A DNA stretch of 64,000 nt from Sutcliffiella cohnii (lineage in GTDB: Bacteria > Bacillota > Bacilli > Bacillales > Bacillaceae_I): assembly GCF_002250055.1 (NCBI RefSeq), contig NZ_CP018866.1, positions 1,480,501 to 1,544,500 of the forward strand, read 5' to 3'. Below, piece by piece: positions 44,717 through 53,953 of this stretch (the stretch's first letter is position 1; every line of letters begins with the position of its first letter). Below the pieces are notes generated by a model, which saw nothing but the letters and a program-made list of their open reading frames with translations, did no database searches and was not told where the DNA came from. The position numbers and the translations under genes were made by a program.

Positions 44717-46933
44717 ATGGCAATACCAAATAATATTACGGAAGAAGATATTTTAAAAGCAATAGAAGAAATAGATCGGCTAGGAGTAGAGAGTGTAAAA
44801 CAATCTACTAAGTATGAATTATTGTATAAAGAGAATAGATACCCACCTAAAGAAGTTTTACGTTTTGCTAATGAAATTAGGAATGGGTATGAACTTATTC
44901 ACTTTGGTGGAGGATATGAATCCAATAATTTTTTAAGTAAAAGAGGTTTTACTATTGTATATAAAGGTACTGATCAACAGGTGACAAAGCATGGAGCAAA
45001 AATAAGTAATTTAGAACAGCTAGTTGGAAACTCAAGTGTCTTTACAAATCATAATGATGCGGTTTGGGCGTTTAATTTTATTCATGACATGCTAACAAGG
45101 TTGGATGTTAGTGCCCCCGGTGATGAAAGACTGTCCGTTACTTATAGGAAAAATCGAAAGGCTATTCATGTGAATTTTTGCAGTTGGCTTGTTTTAGGTT
45201 TCTATTATGACAGAGAAATTGGTACAACAGTCAATTTAACTCTAACCCAAACAGATGAGATCACCAATTTGAATCCAGACCATACTTTTTCTAGAAAAGG
45301 AATGGATAGAAAAGTAAGTAGTTATGTTTTTCCTATTAATGATGTGAAGTCATTGTCTTCAACTATAAAGGAAAACTATTTAGAAACTCTATCTTATATA
45401 AGAGTTCTATTCAAAAATCATGTGCGTTCTAGTTATCGTGTTTATAACAACGAGCAGTTGGAGGCAGCTATATTTAATCACGACGATAGGGAAGAAATCC
45501 TAAACAATGGGATTAATCTACTAAATGTAGAAGGTGAGGAAAAGGTGCGTTACTATTGGCTGACAGCAAATCCATCTATATGGGATGTTAGTCGTATTAA
45601 GAACGGGGAAACTGTATTTTACACGGCCTATAATGAAAAAGGAAATAAAAGAAGGGTTTTCAATGCATTCGAATCTGCGCAACCAAAAGATAAGATACTT
45701 TTCTATGAGTCGACTCCTCGTAAAGAAATTGTAGCTTTAGGAGAAGTTGTTGAAGGTCTTCATGTTGAAACGGAAGAAGGTTTTCCTGAGCCAGTTGAAG
45801 GAGTATCTTTCCGTTACATTCGCGATGTAAAGGCTATAACTTGGTCCCAGATTATTAATGTCGAGGAACTTAAAGATGCTTCACCAGTGAAAAATGGAGC
45901 ACAAGGAAGTCTTTTTGAACTCACTGAAAATGAATTTGAGGCAATCCTTGCTCTAGAGGAAACTGAATTAATGGAAGAAGAGGAAGAATTACCTCACGTT
46001 GATTTTTCTTTGCCAATAGAGATAAAAGGACTACATTTTGAAGATAAGCAGCTAATTATTAAGCAGGTACAAACCGCACTTAGAAATGGGAAAAATATTA
46101 TATTAACAGGTCCACCGGGAACTGGAAAATCTAAACTGGCAAAGGAAATTTGTCGCAGTTTCGGAGTAGATTTTCAAATGACAACTGCTACATCAGATTG
46201 GTCTACATATGAAACAATTGGGGGATATCGTCCAGAAGTTGATGGTACACTTTCTTTTAAGTCTGGTCTTTTTCTATCTTGTTTTAAGAATAAGGTTACA
46301 CACCAACAAAAAAATAAATGGTTAATTATCGATGAAATGAATCGAGCTGATATTGATAAAGCTTTCGGATCGCTTTTCTCTGCCTTAACAGGTGATGATA
46401 TAGTACTCCCGTTTAACACGGATAACGGGACACCTATAGTAATACGATCAGAAAGAGAAGAGGAAACGTTCATCAAAAATGATAATGAGTATATCATCCC
46501 TAACGATTGGCGTCTAATCGGAACGATGAATACTTTTGATAAAGCCTCCTTATATGAAATGAGCTATGCATTTATGCGTCGTTTTGCCTTTATACCTGTT
46601 GGCGTTCCTAAGAACATTACGAACGAATTAGTTTCATCCTACCTTACCTACTGGCATATCGAGACCTATAGATTTCTTGACTCATTAGTACAAACGTGGA
46701 AACTTATTAATGAAATTAGACAAATTGGTCCTGCAATTGTTGAGGATTTAGCCAAATTTACGCAAGAAGATGGAGATTTTACATCAGCTATTATTCTTTA
46801 TGTAATGCCACAGTTTGAGGGGTTAATGGACCATGAAATTATAGATTTTATTAATAAAGTTGGAGAAATCAAAGAAGTTGATCGACAACAGTTAATTACC
46901 TTTGCTTTTGACTTTTTTCAAATAAAGGAGTAG
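44717..46933 (+). CDS. McrB-like AAA+ protein with ScoMcrA-type head and EVE domain
   Basis: 738 aa with at least four parts. Residues 1-85 resemble the ScoMcrA N-terminal head (ITEEDILKAIEEIDRLGVES, YPPKEVLRFANEI, GGGYESNNFLSKRGFTIV). Residues 105-250 are an MrcB-N-like segment. Residues 278-415 form an EVE (PUA-like) domain (VRYYWLTANPSIWD, DKILFYESTPRKEIVALGEV), which reads modified bases. The AAA+ motor has GPPGTGKSKLA at 465, LIIDEMNRADIDKA near 537 and GTMNTFDKASLYEMS near 600, where McrB has MNTADRS. It is followed directly by a nuclease gene, forming a type IV, McrBC-like restriction pair. Confidence 0.82.
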   Translation: MAIPNNITEEDILKAIEEIDRLGVESVKQSTKYELLYKENRYPPKEVLRFANEIRNGYELIHFGGGYESNNFLSKRGFTIVYKGTDQQVTKHGAKISNLEQLVGNSSVFTNHNDAVWAFNFIHDMLTRLDVSAPGDERLSVTYRKNRKAIHVNFCSWLVLGFYYDREIGTTVNLTLTQTDEITNLNPDHTFSRKGMDRKVSSYVFPINDVKSLSSTIKENYLETLSYIRVLFKNHVRSSYRVYNNEQLEAAIFNHDDREEILNNGINLLNVEGEEKVRYYWLTANPSIWDVSRIKNGETVFYTAYNEKGNKRRVFNAFESAQPKDKILFYESTPRKEIVALGEVVEGLHVETEEGFPEPVEGVSFRYIRDVKAITWSQIINVEELKDASPVKNGAQGSLFELTENEFEAILALEETELMEEEEELPHVDFSLPIEIKGLHFEDKQLIIKQVQTALRNGKNIILTGPPGTGKSKLAKEICRSFGVDFQMTTATSDWSTYETIGGYRPEVDGTLSFKSGLFLSCFKNKVTHQQKNKWLIIDEMNRADIDKAFGSLFSALTGDDIVLPFNTDNGTPIVIRSEREEETFIKNDNEYIIPNDWRLIGTMNTFDKASLYEMSYAFMRRFAFIPVGVPKNITNELVSSYLTYWHIETYRFLDSLVQTWKLINEIRQIGPAIVEDLAKFTQEDGDFTSAIILYVMPQFEGLMDHEIIDFINKVGEIKEVDRQQLITFAFDFFQIKE

Positions 46934-48229
46934 ATGATGAAAAGAACGGAATTAGTTGAGGAGGTAAGTGATTATTTAATTACCTATTTAAAAGCAGGCA
47001 GAGTTGGCATTAATTCGTTTATTAAAAAAGCGGAATTAAATGTCTCTCAGTTGGATGAATTATTAATGATTCACTTTTTGCTAAAACCCGAAGTGAAACA
47101 GTTCGTTCGAGGACTACCTATACTTCTTCGGAGATTTAAAACGTCTACTACAGAAGAAAATATAACTTTTCAGGGGGAAGTTCGAGGAAGTATTAATTGG
47201 GAAAAAACGATAACAGAACGTATTAAGATAAATCATAGGGATAGAACAATTTTTTTATGTAATGAATCAGTAAAAAACTACAATATAGTAGAAAACATTG
47301 TGTTGAAAGAGTTGATCTGTACAATATATACAGTGTTATACCAGAAGATAGATACATCAAATCTGGAGAAGCATAGCTATTTTAAAGAGTGGAGAGAATT
47401 AAAGTTTATTGTAAGTGAAGTCTATCGTAAAAATGTCTATTTATTAAAAGTCGATGAAGGTAAAGTAACGACGAGAATGATACAGAAAGCAATGACACAT
47501 AGAAATTCTTTATATCGTAAGGCAGCGAAGCTATTACTTGATTATAGAGAAATAATGAAAGCAAGGTATGATAGGGAAGTATTACAATCACTTTTAATGG
47601 AAACTTTTATTTTTCCAGAAAAGGAAGAGGTTTTGTTTGAACTATACTGGACAATCCAAATTATTAAGGCAAGCGCAAAAAATGCTCAACTACATCTCAT
47701 AAATGGAAAAAATAACTTAGTTGCAAGTTGGGAAACCGATGAATATGTATATCAAATTTATCATGATTCTGCTGGTTCACCCAACATAACATTTAATATT
47801 TCAACAGAAGAGATATCCGCTGTGGAACACCCTTTCATTGAAAAAAAAATAGCAGCAATGGGGACAGCCCTTCAACTCGCTAAACAGAGCCTGGGCCGAG
47901 GATTTGATTCTACTACTTTTTGGCGTGGGAGGCCGGATATCATCGTTGAGAAATATTCTAAGTTAACCGGTCAGCTACATAAAGTTATTATCGGAGAGGT
48001 AAAAGATACAAAAAAAGCTGATTATGCTATTACTGGATTAAGAGAACTAGTCGAGTATATGGAATTAATAAAAGGAAGAGATGGACAATATCTTAAGGAT
48101 AGAAATACTGGAATTGTAGAAGGGATGCTCTTTTTAGGAGATATAGTAGTAAAAGATACAATGGTAGACCATATAAAGATATTTACCTTATCTAATAGCA
48201 ATGGACAAAAGTTGAATATAAGTGTTTAA
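46934..48229 (+). CDS. McrC-like nuclease partner (PD-(D/E)xK)
   Basis: 431 aa, starting with ATG right after the McrB-like stop (AAAGGAG lies inside the upstream gene). The N-terminal 230 residues are helical, typical of DUF2357/McrC-type proteins. The nuclease core is near 333-370: WRGRPDIIVEKYSK gives the metal aspartate and VIIGEVKDTKKADYAITGLR the ExK. In McrBC systems such a protein is driven by the AAA+ ring to cut modified DNA. Much longer N-terminal part than classical McrC, so it belongs to a divergent branch. Confidence 0.75.
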   Translation: MMKRTELVEEVSDYLITYLKAGRVGINSFIKKAELNVSQLDELLMIHFLLKPEVKQFVRGLPILLRRFKTSTTEENITFQGEVRGSINWEKTITERIKINHRDRTIFLCNESVKNYNIVENIVLKELICTIYTVLYQKIDTSNLEKHSYFKEWRELKFIVSEVYRKNVYLLKVDEGKVTTRMIQKAMTHRNSLYRKAAKLLLDYREIMKARYDREVLQSLLMETFIFPEKEEVLFELYWTIQIIKASAKNAQLHLINGKNNLVASWETDEYVYQIYHDSAGSPNITFNISTEEISAVEHPFIEKKIAAMGTALQLAKQSLGRGFDSTTFWRGRPDIIVEKYSKLTGQLHKVIIGEVKDTKKADYAITGLRELVEYMELIKGRDGQYLKDRNTGIVEGMLFLGDIVVKDTMVDHIKIFTLSNSNGQKLNISV

Positions 48230-48290
48230 GAGAAATAATAGATAAAAAAGAACAAATATTAAAGCAAAGTGGAGAAAAAGGAGTTTTAAC

Positions 48291-51101
48291 ATGGATAACG
48301 ATAAGAGATTGATTGTCAATTCCGATAGCGGCAACTTACTCAACGAGTTAATTAGCTCTTTAAAGGAATGTAAAAGCTTTTACTTTAGTGTTGCCTTTAT
48401 TAACTTTAGTGGTTTGCAGCTTTTGTTAGATCCGCTAAAGGAAGCTGGTGAAAGAGGAGTAAAAGGAAAAGTAATAACTTCTACGTACCTAAATTTTACA
48501 GAAGTGAAGGCATTAGAGAAGATAAAGGAATTCTCTAACATTGACCTTAAAGTATTTAATGCAGTTACAGAAAAAGGTTTTCATACAAAGGTCTATATAT
48601 TTGAATATGAAAATGAATACAAAGTAATTATAGGTTCCGCTAACATTACTCAAAGTGCATTGAAAAGTAATATTGAGTGGAATGTGGAAGTTGTTTCAAA
48701 GGAAGCCTCTGAGTTCGTTAAAGAGGTGGTTAAGGAGTACAATCATCTCTGGGATATAAGTGAAGAAGCGAGTGAAGAGTTTTTACAAGAATATGAGAGC
48801 TTTTTATTAAGTGTAAAGAATCATTCTTTCACTGCGCAAAAAGTGTTTGAAAGAGGAACATATATTACACCAAACCGAATGCAAAAGCGAGCTATTGAAA
48901 GCTTAGATAGACTAAGAGCTTACGGTGAAAATAGAGCATTAGTTATAGCGGCAACCGGTACTGGAAAGACGTATATGTCAGCTTTTGATGTAAAATCGTT
49001 TAAACCGAAAAGACTATTATTCATTGTTCATCGAGAGGAAATTTTAAAGAAAGCAAAAGAAACGTTCGAAACTCTATTACCTAATGAAAAAGTAACATTC
49101 GGTTTATTAACTGGAAATTCTAAGGACAAGCGTGCGGATTATATTTTTTCGACAATCCAAACAATTTCAAGGTGTTACAATGAATTTAGAAGGGATGAGT
49201 TTGATTACATCATTTATGATGAGGCTCACCATGCGACAAGTCCTTCCTACCAAACTGTTATGGACTACTTTACTCCGAAGTTCACTTTAGGTATGACTGC
49301 AACACCTGAGCGCAGTGATAGCATGAATGTCTTTGATTTGTTTGATAACAATGTGGCTATAGAAGTTAGGTTGCATGAAGCGTTGGAGGACGAATTAATT
49401 ATCCCTTTCCACTATTTTGGAATTACGGATATTGAAGGGATCGACCTTAGTGATGTGGATATAGATAATGTTGCGGAAATTACTAAGCGATTAAAAGTAA
49501 ATGAACGTGTTGATTTCATCATAGAGAAAATGGACTTTTACGGACACGATGGTCAAAAACGAAAGTGTTTAGGCTTTTGTGCCAGTATAGAACATGCTGA
49601 ATTTATGGCGGATGAATTTAATAAAAGAGGCTACAAAAGTATTTGTTTACACGGTGGTCACTCAGTTGAACAGAGATCTCACTTTATTCAGAGGCTGGAA
49701 GATGACGAAGATGAACTGGAAGTAATCTTTTCGGTGGATATTTTTAACGAAGGTGTAGACATACCATCTGTGAACTCTGTACTTATGCTAAGACCAACTA
49801 ATTCTCCGATTGTATTTATTCAGCAGCTTGGAAGGGGATTACGTAAACATGGAAGTAAAGAGTTTCTAACTGTCCTAGACTTTATAGGGAACCATAGTAA
49901 AGTATTTCTTATTGCCATTGCTCTTAATGGGAGTAGATATTATGACAAGGAAAGCTTAAAGGTAGCAATCTCTACTGGTTTTGCAAATATACCAGGTGCT
50001 ACTCATATTCAAATGGATGAGATTTCTAAAGAGCGAATACTTGAACAAATAGATAGGGAAAACTTCAACTCAATGAAATATTTAAGAGAAGAGTATTTTG
50101 AGTTTAAGAAGTTGAACCAAGGGAGAATTCCATATTACTTACTCGATTATTTAAAGTTTGATGGTGCACCAGATCCAATTAAATTTATTGATAAAGAAAG
50201 ATCATATTTGCAGTTTGTTGCCAAAGTAGAGAAGGATGATAAGTTAAAAGGGCTACTGCTGGACGAGCAGTTCGAAAGTGCACTCAAAGAACTTTCTAGT
50301 AAATTACCTATCAAGCGTATTTACGAATTTGTTATCTTAAAATTCCTCTTAAGTCATGAAAGAATTACCTTGGCAGAGGCTAAAAACGAAATATTGAAGC
50401 ATGTAAATGATGTTGACGATGATAGTGTAAAACATGCATTTGAAGTGTTAAATCAAGATTATTATGATAGTGGTCAAATTAGGACTAAGTTAAAATTAAT
50501 TTCTTTTATGGGAGATCACGCTTTTAAGACCAAAGAGTTTAATCGGGTTTTAAGTAACGATGACTTCTATAAGTATATAAAGGATGTAATCGATTACGGG
50601 ATTTTCCGTTATGAAAAAGAATATAAGTCCGGTAATTACGGAGTGCCACATCTAAAGCTGTATGAACAGTATACTATGATGGATCCTGCTCTATTGTCTA
50701 ACTATCGTAAAACTCATAGCTCCTTTAGAGGATCAGGCCTCTTAGCGAATGATAAGGAGTACTTCTTATTCATAGACCTTCATAAAGAGGAAGATATAAA
50801 AGAGAGTATCAACTACAAGGATAAGTTTATTGATCGAAACACTTTTCAATGGCAATCTCAGAACAGTACAGCACAAAGTTCGGACAGAGGAAAGAACATA
50901 ATCTTTAATAAGGATAGAGGAATTAATCTTCATTTATTTGTTCGAAAGTATCGAGAAATAGATGGAAAAACGGAGCCGTTTATTTATATCGGTAAAGGCA
51001 ATACAATTGAGTATGAAGGAGAAAAACCTATTACAGTAATTTTACAGTTAGAAAACGAAGTTCCTGCAAACCTATATGTAGAATTCACTAAAAAAGTATA
51101 G
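48291..51101 (+). CDS. PLD-nuclease/SF2 helicase/DUF3427 protein
   Basis: 936 aa. Residues 1-165 form a phospholipase D-type nuclease domain with the HxK motif FHTKVYIF near 97 and GSANIT near 116. The helicase has IAATGTGKTYMSAFD near 219, YDEAHHATS near 310, GMTATPERSD near 335, and IQQLGRGLRKHG near 511. The last 370 residues are the DUF3427 type (SSFRGSGLL and FLFIDLHKEEDIKESINYKD near 805-845). Such proteins occur in phage defense islands. AAAAAGGAG precedes the ATG. It follows the McrBC-like pair by 61 bases without a terminator, so it may be the third gene of that unit. Single HxK site; such enzymes dimerise. Confidence 0.83.
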   Translation: MDNDKRLIVNSDSGNLLNELISSLKECKSFYFSVAFINFSGLQLLLDPLKEAGERGVKGKVITSTYLNFTEVKALEKIKEFSNIDLKVFNAVTEKGFHTKVYIFEYENEYKVIIGSANITQSALKSNIEWNVEVVSKEASEFVKEVVKEYNHLWDISEEASEEFLQEYESFLLSVKNHSFTAQKVFERGTYITPNRMQKRAIESLDRLRAYGENRALVIAATGTGKTYMSAFDVKSFKPKRLLFIVHREEILKKAKETFETLLPNEKVTFGLLTGNSKDKRADYIFSTIQTISRCYNEFRRDEFDYIIYDEAHHATSPSYQTVMDYFTPKFTLGMTATPERSDSMNVFDLFDNNVAIEVRLHEALEDELIIPFHYFGITDIEGIDLSDVDIDNVAEITKRLKVNERVDFIIEKMDFYGHDGQKRKCLGFCASIEHAEFMADEFNKRGYKSICLHGGHSVEQRSHFIQRLEDDEDELEVIFSVDIFNEGVDIPSVNSVLMLRPTNSPIVFIQQLGRGLRKHGSKEFLTVLDFIGNHSKVFLIAIALNGSRYYDKESLKVAISTGFANIPGATHIQMDEISKERILEQIDRENFNSMKYLREEYFEFKKLNQGRIPYYLLDYLKFDGAPDPIKFIDKERSYLQFVAKVEKDDKLKGLLLDEQFESALKELSSKLPIKRIYEFVILKFLLSHERITLAEAKNEILKHVNDVDDDSVKHAFEVLNQDYYDSGQIRTKLKLISFMGDHAFKTKEFNRVLSNDDFYKYIKDVIDYGIFRYEKEYKSGNYGVPHLKLYEQYTMMDPALLSNYRKTHSSFRGSGLLANDKEYFLFIDLHKEEDIKESINYKDKFIDRNTFQWQSQNSTAQSSDRGKNIIFNKDRGINLHLFVRKYREIDGKTEPFIYIGKGNTIEYEGEKPITVILQLENEVPANLYVEFTKKV

Positions 51102-51128
51102 TCTTCTCATTATGAGAAGACTATTTTT
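51098..51128 (+). terminator. Bidirectional terminator between helicase and NUDIX genes
   Basis: ATAGTCTTCTCAT and ATGAGAAGACTAT form a near-perfect 12-13 bp hairpin, with A-rich sequence before and TTTT after it. The NUDIX stop codon (on the minus strand) lies inside the right arm. Confidence 0.8.
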
Positions 51129-51516
51129 CATTAACTAATAACTCGACTGCCGGTATATCAGCCGGTGCCCAAACTAACGAAGGTAAGTTCTCTTTCTTTA
51201 ACCATATAAGCTTAGAGTGCTCCGTCGGGACTGGTGTGCCTTCCACAACTTTTGCTTTAATAGCGATTAAATTAATAATAAAAGTTTCATACTCATGCGT
51301 ATGGTCATTATGTAAGTCGTAAGTTTCAATCGTACAATGCAGTTCCTCTTGAATTTCTCTTTTTAAAGCAGTATATATGTCCTCATCTTTTTCTACTTTA
51401 CCACCTGGGAACTCCCATAAGTTTGGTAGAGCCATTTGTGGGGATCTTAAAGCACAAAGAACTTCTCCTAGTTCGTTTTCAATTACAGCCGCAACTACTT
51501 TTACTTTCTTTTTCAT
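51121..51516 (-). CDS. NUDIX (MutT-type) hydrolase
   Basis: 131 aa. The NUDIX box is complete: GGKVEKDEDIYTALKREIQE followed by EL near residues 38-59 (GX5EX7REUXEEXGU). The N-terminal VVAAVIENELGEVLCALRSP and FPGGK are typical of 8-oxo-dGTP diphosphatases of the MutT/CtpA group. It is convergent with the PLD-helicase gene and shares a terminator with it. MutT-like enzymes are often coded beside DUF3427 helicases; whether that is functional is not shown here. AGGAGAATC lies before ATG 51516. Confidence 0.85.
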   Translation of the reverse strand: MKKKVKVVAAVIENELGEVLCALRSPQMALPNLWEFPGGKVEKDEDIYTALKREIQEELHCTIETYDLHNDHTHEYETFIINLIAIKAKVVEGTPVPTEHSKLIWLKKENLPSLVWAPADIPAVELLVNEK

Positions 51517-51649
51517 ATGATTCTCCTATCTATCTCTAAATTCTCCTATTAATAATAACATTTATATTGAGTATTTTTAAATAATGTTTATTTCCTTCCA
51601 TTTTTCTCCTATAATTAAAATTACAATTTAGCTTAACCAGGGGGAAATC

Positions 51650-52528
51650 ATGAACCTAAATGATCTTACGGAAACATTCCAAAATTTAACGATATGGAAA
51701 AAGGGGAGTCAAAGAGCTCCGCATAAACCGTTATTAATTTTGTACGCGATGGGGCAATTACAAAAAAGTACTTCGAGGTTCCTGAAATATGAACAAGTTA
51801 GTAAAGATTTAAAGCAACTTCTAGTAGACTTTGGTCCACTTCGTAAAAGTTATCATCCAGAAGAGCCGTTTGTACGTCTTACTAGAGATGGTATATGGGA
51901 ACTTAGTAAAGAAGTCAATTTATCCAACCCGAACAATCGGAACCTTTTAAATGAAGAAGTTTCAGGTGGATTTACTTTGGAGGTGTTTAACTTCCTATCG
52001 AAAAATAAGGAGCATATCCCAAACTTGGCGCAGATCATATTAGATCAACACTTTCCGAGTAGTATCCACGAGGATATTTTAGCAGCTGTAGGTTTAGACT
52101 TAGACTTTACATCTAGTAAGCGAAGAAAAAGAGATTCAAAATTCCGTGAGAGAATACTTCGAGCATATGGCTATAGTTGTGCCGTTTGTGGTTTTAATGT
52201 TAGGTTAGCCCATACATTAGTGGGGGTGGAGGCAGCTCATATTAAATGGCATCAAGCTGGTGGACCCGATGTCGAAGAAAATGGTATTGCATTATGTTCG
52301 CTACATCATAAACTTTTTGACCGCGGTGTATTTACTATTAATAATGAAAGAAGAATGATAGTTTCCCAAGATGCACATGGGAGCCAAGGGTTTGAAGAGT
52401 GGTTGATGAGATTTCATGGCAATGAGATAGGTGAACCAATTGAAACTATCTACCAGCCTAGTCAATCCTACATACATTGGCATGTGAAAGAAGTTTTTAA
52501 AGGACCGGAAAGGTATATTATAAATTAG
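51650..52528 (+). CDS. SBD-HNH endonuclease, phosphorothioate-DNA-binding type
   Basis: 292 aa. The N-terminal sulfur-binding-domain pattern RAPHKPLLILYAMGQL (22-37), with FGPLRKSYHPEEPFVRL near 63-79, matches SBD proteins where the R...HKPLLLL segment lines the sulfur pocket. The C-terminal HNH module has CAVCGF near 178, AAHIKWHQAGGPDVEENGIA near 197-216 and CSLHHKLFDRG near 218-228. Proteins of this layout (ScoMcrA relatives) cut DNA carrying phosphorothioate or methylated bases. No dnd or ssp modification gene is in the window, which is consistent with such an enzyme being harmful to its own host's DNA if those were present. AGGGGGAAA precedes the ATG. Confidence 0.85.
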   Translation: MNLNDLTETFQNLTIWKKGSQRAPHKPLLILYAMGQLQKSTSRFLKYEQVSKDLKQLLVDFGPLRKSYHPEEPFVRLTRDGIWELSKEVNLSNPNNRNLLNEEVSGGFTLEVFNFLSKNKEHIPNLAQIILDQHFPSSIHEDILAAVGLDLDFTSSKRRKRDSKFRERILRAYGYSCAVCGFNVRLAHTLVGVEAAHIKWHQAGGPDVEENGIALCSLHHKLFDRGVFTINNERRMIVSQDAHGSQGFEEWLMRFHGNEIGEPIETIYQPSQSYIHWHVKEVFKGPERYIIN

Positions 52529-52616
52529 TTTATCAGTTATCATATCTTATTTATTGAATTTTAGCCATAAATACAGTGTGTTTTTATTTTACACATTTAA
52601 TATAGGAGTGCTAATA

Positions 52617-52943
52617 ATGCCTACATACAACAAACTAGTCCGAGATAAAATCCCTGCCATCATTGAACAGTCAGGTAAAAAATATACAACTAGCATTCTT
52701 TCCGATGAAGAATACATAACCGAACTAAAGAAGAAAAGTCTCGAAGAGCTTGAAGAATATATGAACACGGAGAATAATGAGGATGCTTTAGAGGAACTAG
52801 CTGATATTCTAGAAATCATCCATGCTCTAGCAGGTTATCATGGGTCTTCTATCGACGAAGTGGAACGAATTCGAAAAGAAAAAGCATCTAAGCGCGGAGG
52901 ATTCCAAAAGAAGATTTTTTTAGTTCGGGTAGAAGATAACTAA
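52617..52943 (+). CDS. MazG-like/PRA-PH-type nucleotide pyrophosphohydrolase
   Basis: 108 aa from ATG 52617 (ATAGGAGTG 8 bases upstream); the longer frame from 52554 lacks a binding site. YNKLVRDKIPAIIEQSGKKY at the start, then KSLEELEEYMNTENNEDALE and ELADILEIIHALAGY give the EExxE...ExxD pattern of all-alpha NTP pyrophosphohydrolases. The family acts on dNTPs or related nucleotides as house cleaning. It has its own terminator. Confidence 0.8.
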   Translation: MPTYNKLVRDKIPAIIEQSGKKYTTSILSDEEYITELKKKSLEELEEYMNTENNEDALEELADILEIIHALAGYHGSSIDEVERIRKEKASKRGGFQKKIFLVRVEDN

Positions 52944-52961
52944 AGTAAAATTAATAGAAAG

Positions 52962-52987
52962 AAAAAGGACCACAACTGGTCCTTTTT
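52962..52987 (+). terminator. Rho-independent terminator
   Basis: AAAAAGGACC and GGTCCTTTTT enclose ACAACT: a 10-bp stem with A tract and T tract, usable on both strands. Confidence 0.85.
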
Positions 52988-53128
52988 ATCTAAAAAATCC
53001 ATTTAAGAAGGTTTATATTTATATAAAATGAAAGAGGAAAAAATGCAAAAATTTTAATGAACAATTTTAAAATAATAAACTTTTATGTTAATGCCTTCGA
53101 ATCAACCAATATATCCTATTTCTAACTG

Positions 53129-53786
53129 CTACAAACTATTAAACTCACTCAACCTTATTTCTTCTTCTAAAAATAGATCAAGAACACATTGATAGAAAAC
53201 CTTTTCGGCCTCTTCCTTCGTTTCGCCTTCTATGATTTTAATGTTACTGTCTCCTATGCCTATCAAAACAATTTCCAGCAACTCTTCTAGTGAAGTATCT
53301 GTATGAACCTTTTTTCCGTTCTTAATACATACTCCCAAAATTCGTGTATTTTTTCTTCAGAAAAATATTTGGAATAGTGTCAAGCTAAGATATTCCAGCT
53401 TCGTCATCCTCCTTTGAGATAGAAGTGTAATTGGAATCTGGTTGAATGACAAGTAAATTCCGTGACTGCGCGCCATTTTCTTTATATGTTGGAACTCTTT
53501 TAATGACATTCAATTCAATAAGTTGATTGAGAGCTCGTCCTACTTGTCTTTCTGAAATTTTTGCTTCTGTAGCAATTTTTTCTACCGTACAGTGGCATAC
53601 ACCGTAAACTTCTCCAGCATTTCTCCAAATACACTTTAAAACCTTTTCCGTACTTGGTAAAAACGTGTACTTATGTTTGTATAAGTACCCCCTTACCGTT
53701 TGATCCAACTCTGTAATGGATGAGAATGTTTGAAACTTCTTTACTGTTTCCTCGTTATCAATTAATATGTTTAATCCCTCCTTTCT
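53129..53786 (-). pseudogene. Broken paralogue of the winged-helix gene at 53954 (start lost, stop, frameshift)
   Basis: Minus strand. The coding sequence can be followed from about 53786 (IDNEETVKKFQTFSSITELD), through QTVRGYLYKHKYTFLPSTEK, to EDDEAGIS and a TAG, then in another frame KYFSEEKIHEFWEYVLRTEK, then after a second shift TSLEELLEIVLIGIGDS and a normal end. Where the intact neighbour has its ATG, this copy has ATA. The AAAGGAGG region and leader are still conserved. At least three inactivating changes. Confidence 0.8.
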
Positions 53787-53953
53787 TAATGTGCCTTCAC
53801 TATCTATATAAAGCGGAGGACAAAAAAAGTAGCGTGATCAAATTAATAAATATAGATTCATAAACATTTAAAAATGCTATCGCTATGAAAAGGTTTGATG
53901 ATCATAAAACGAGAAGAGCTATACGTTTTACTCGTATAGCTCTATCACTATTA

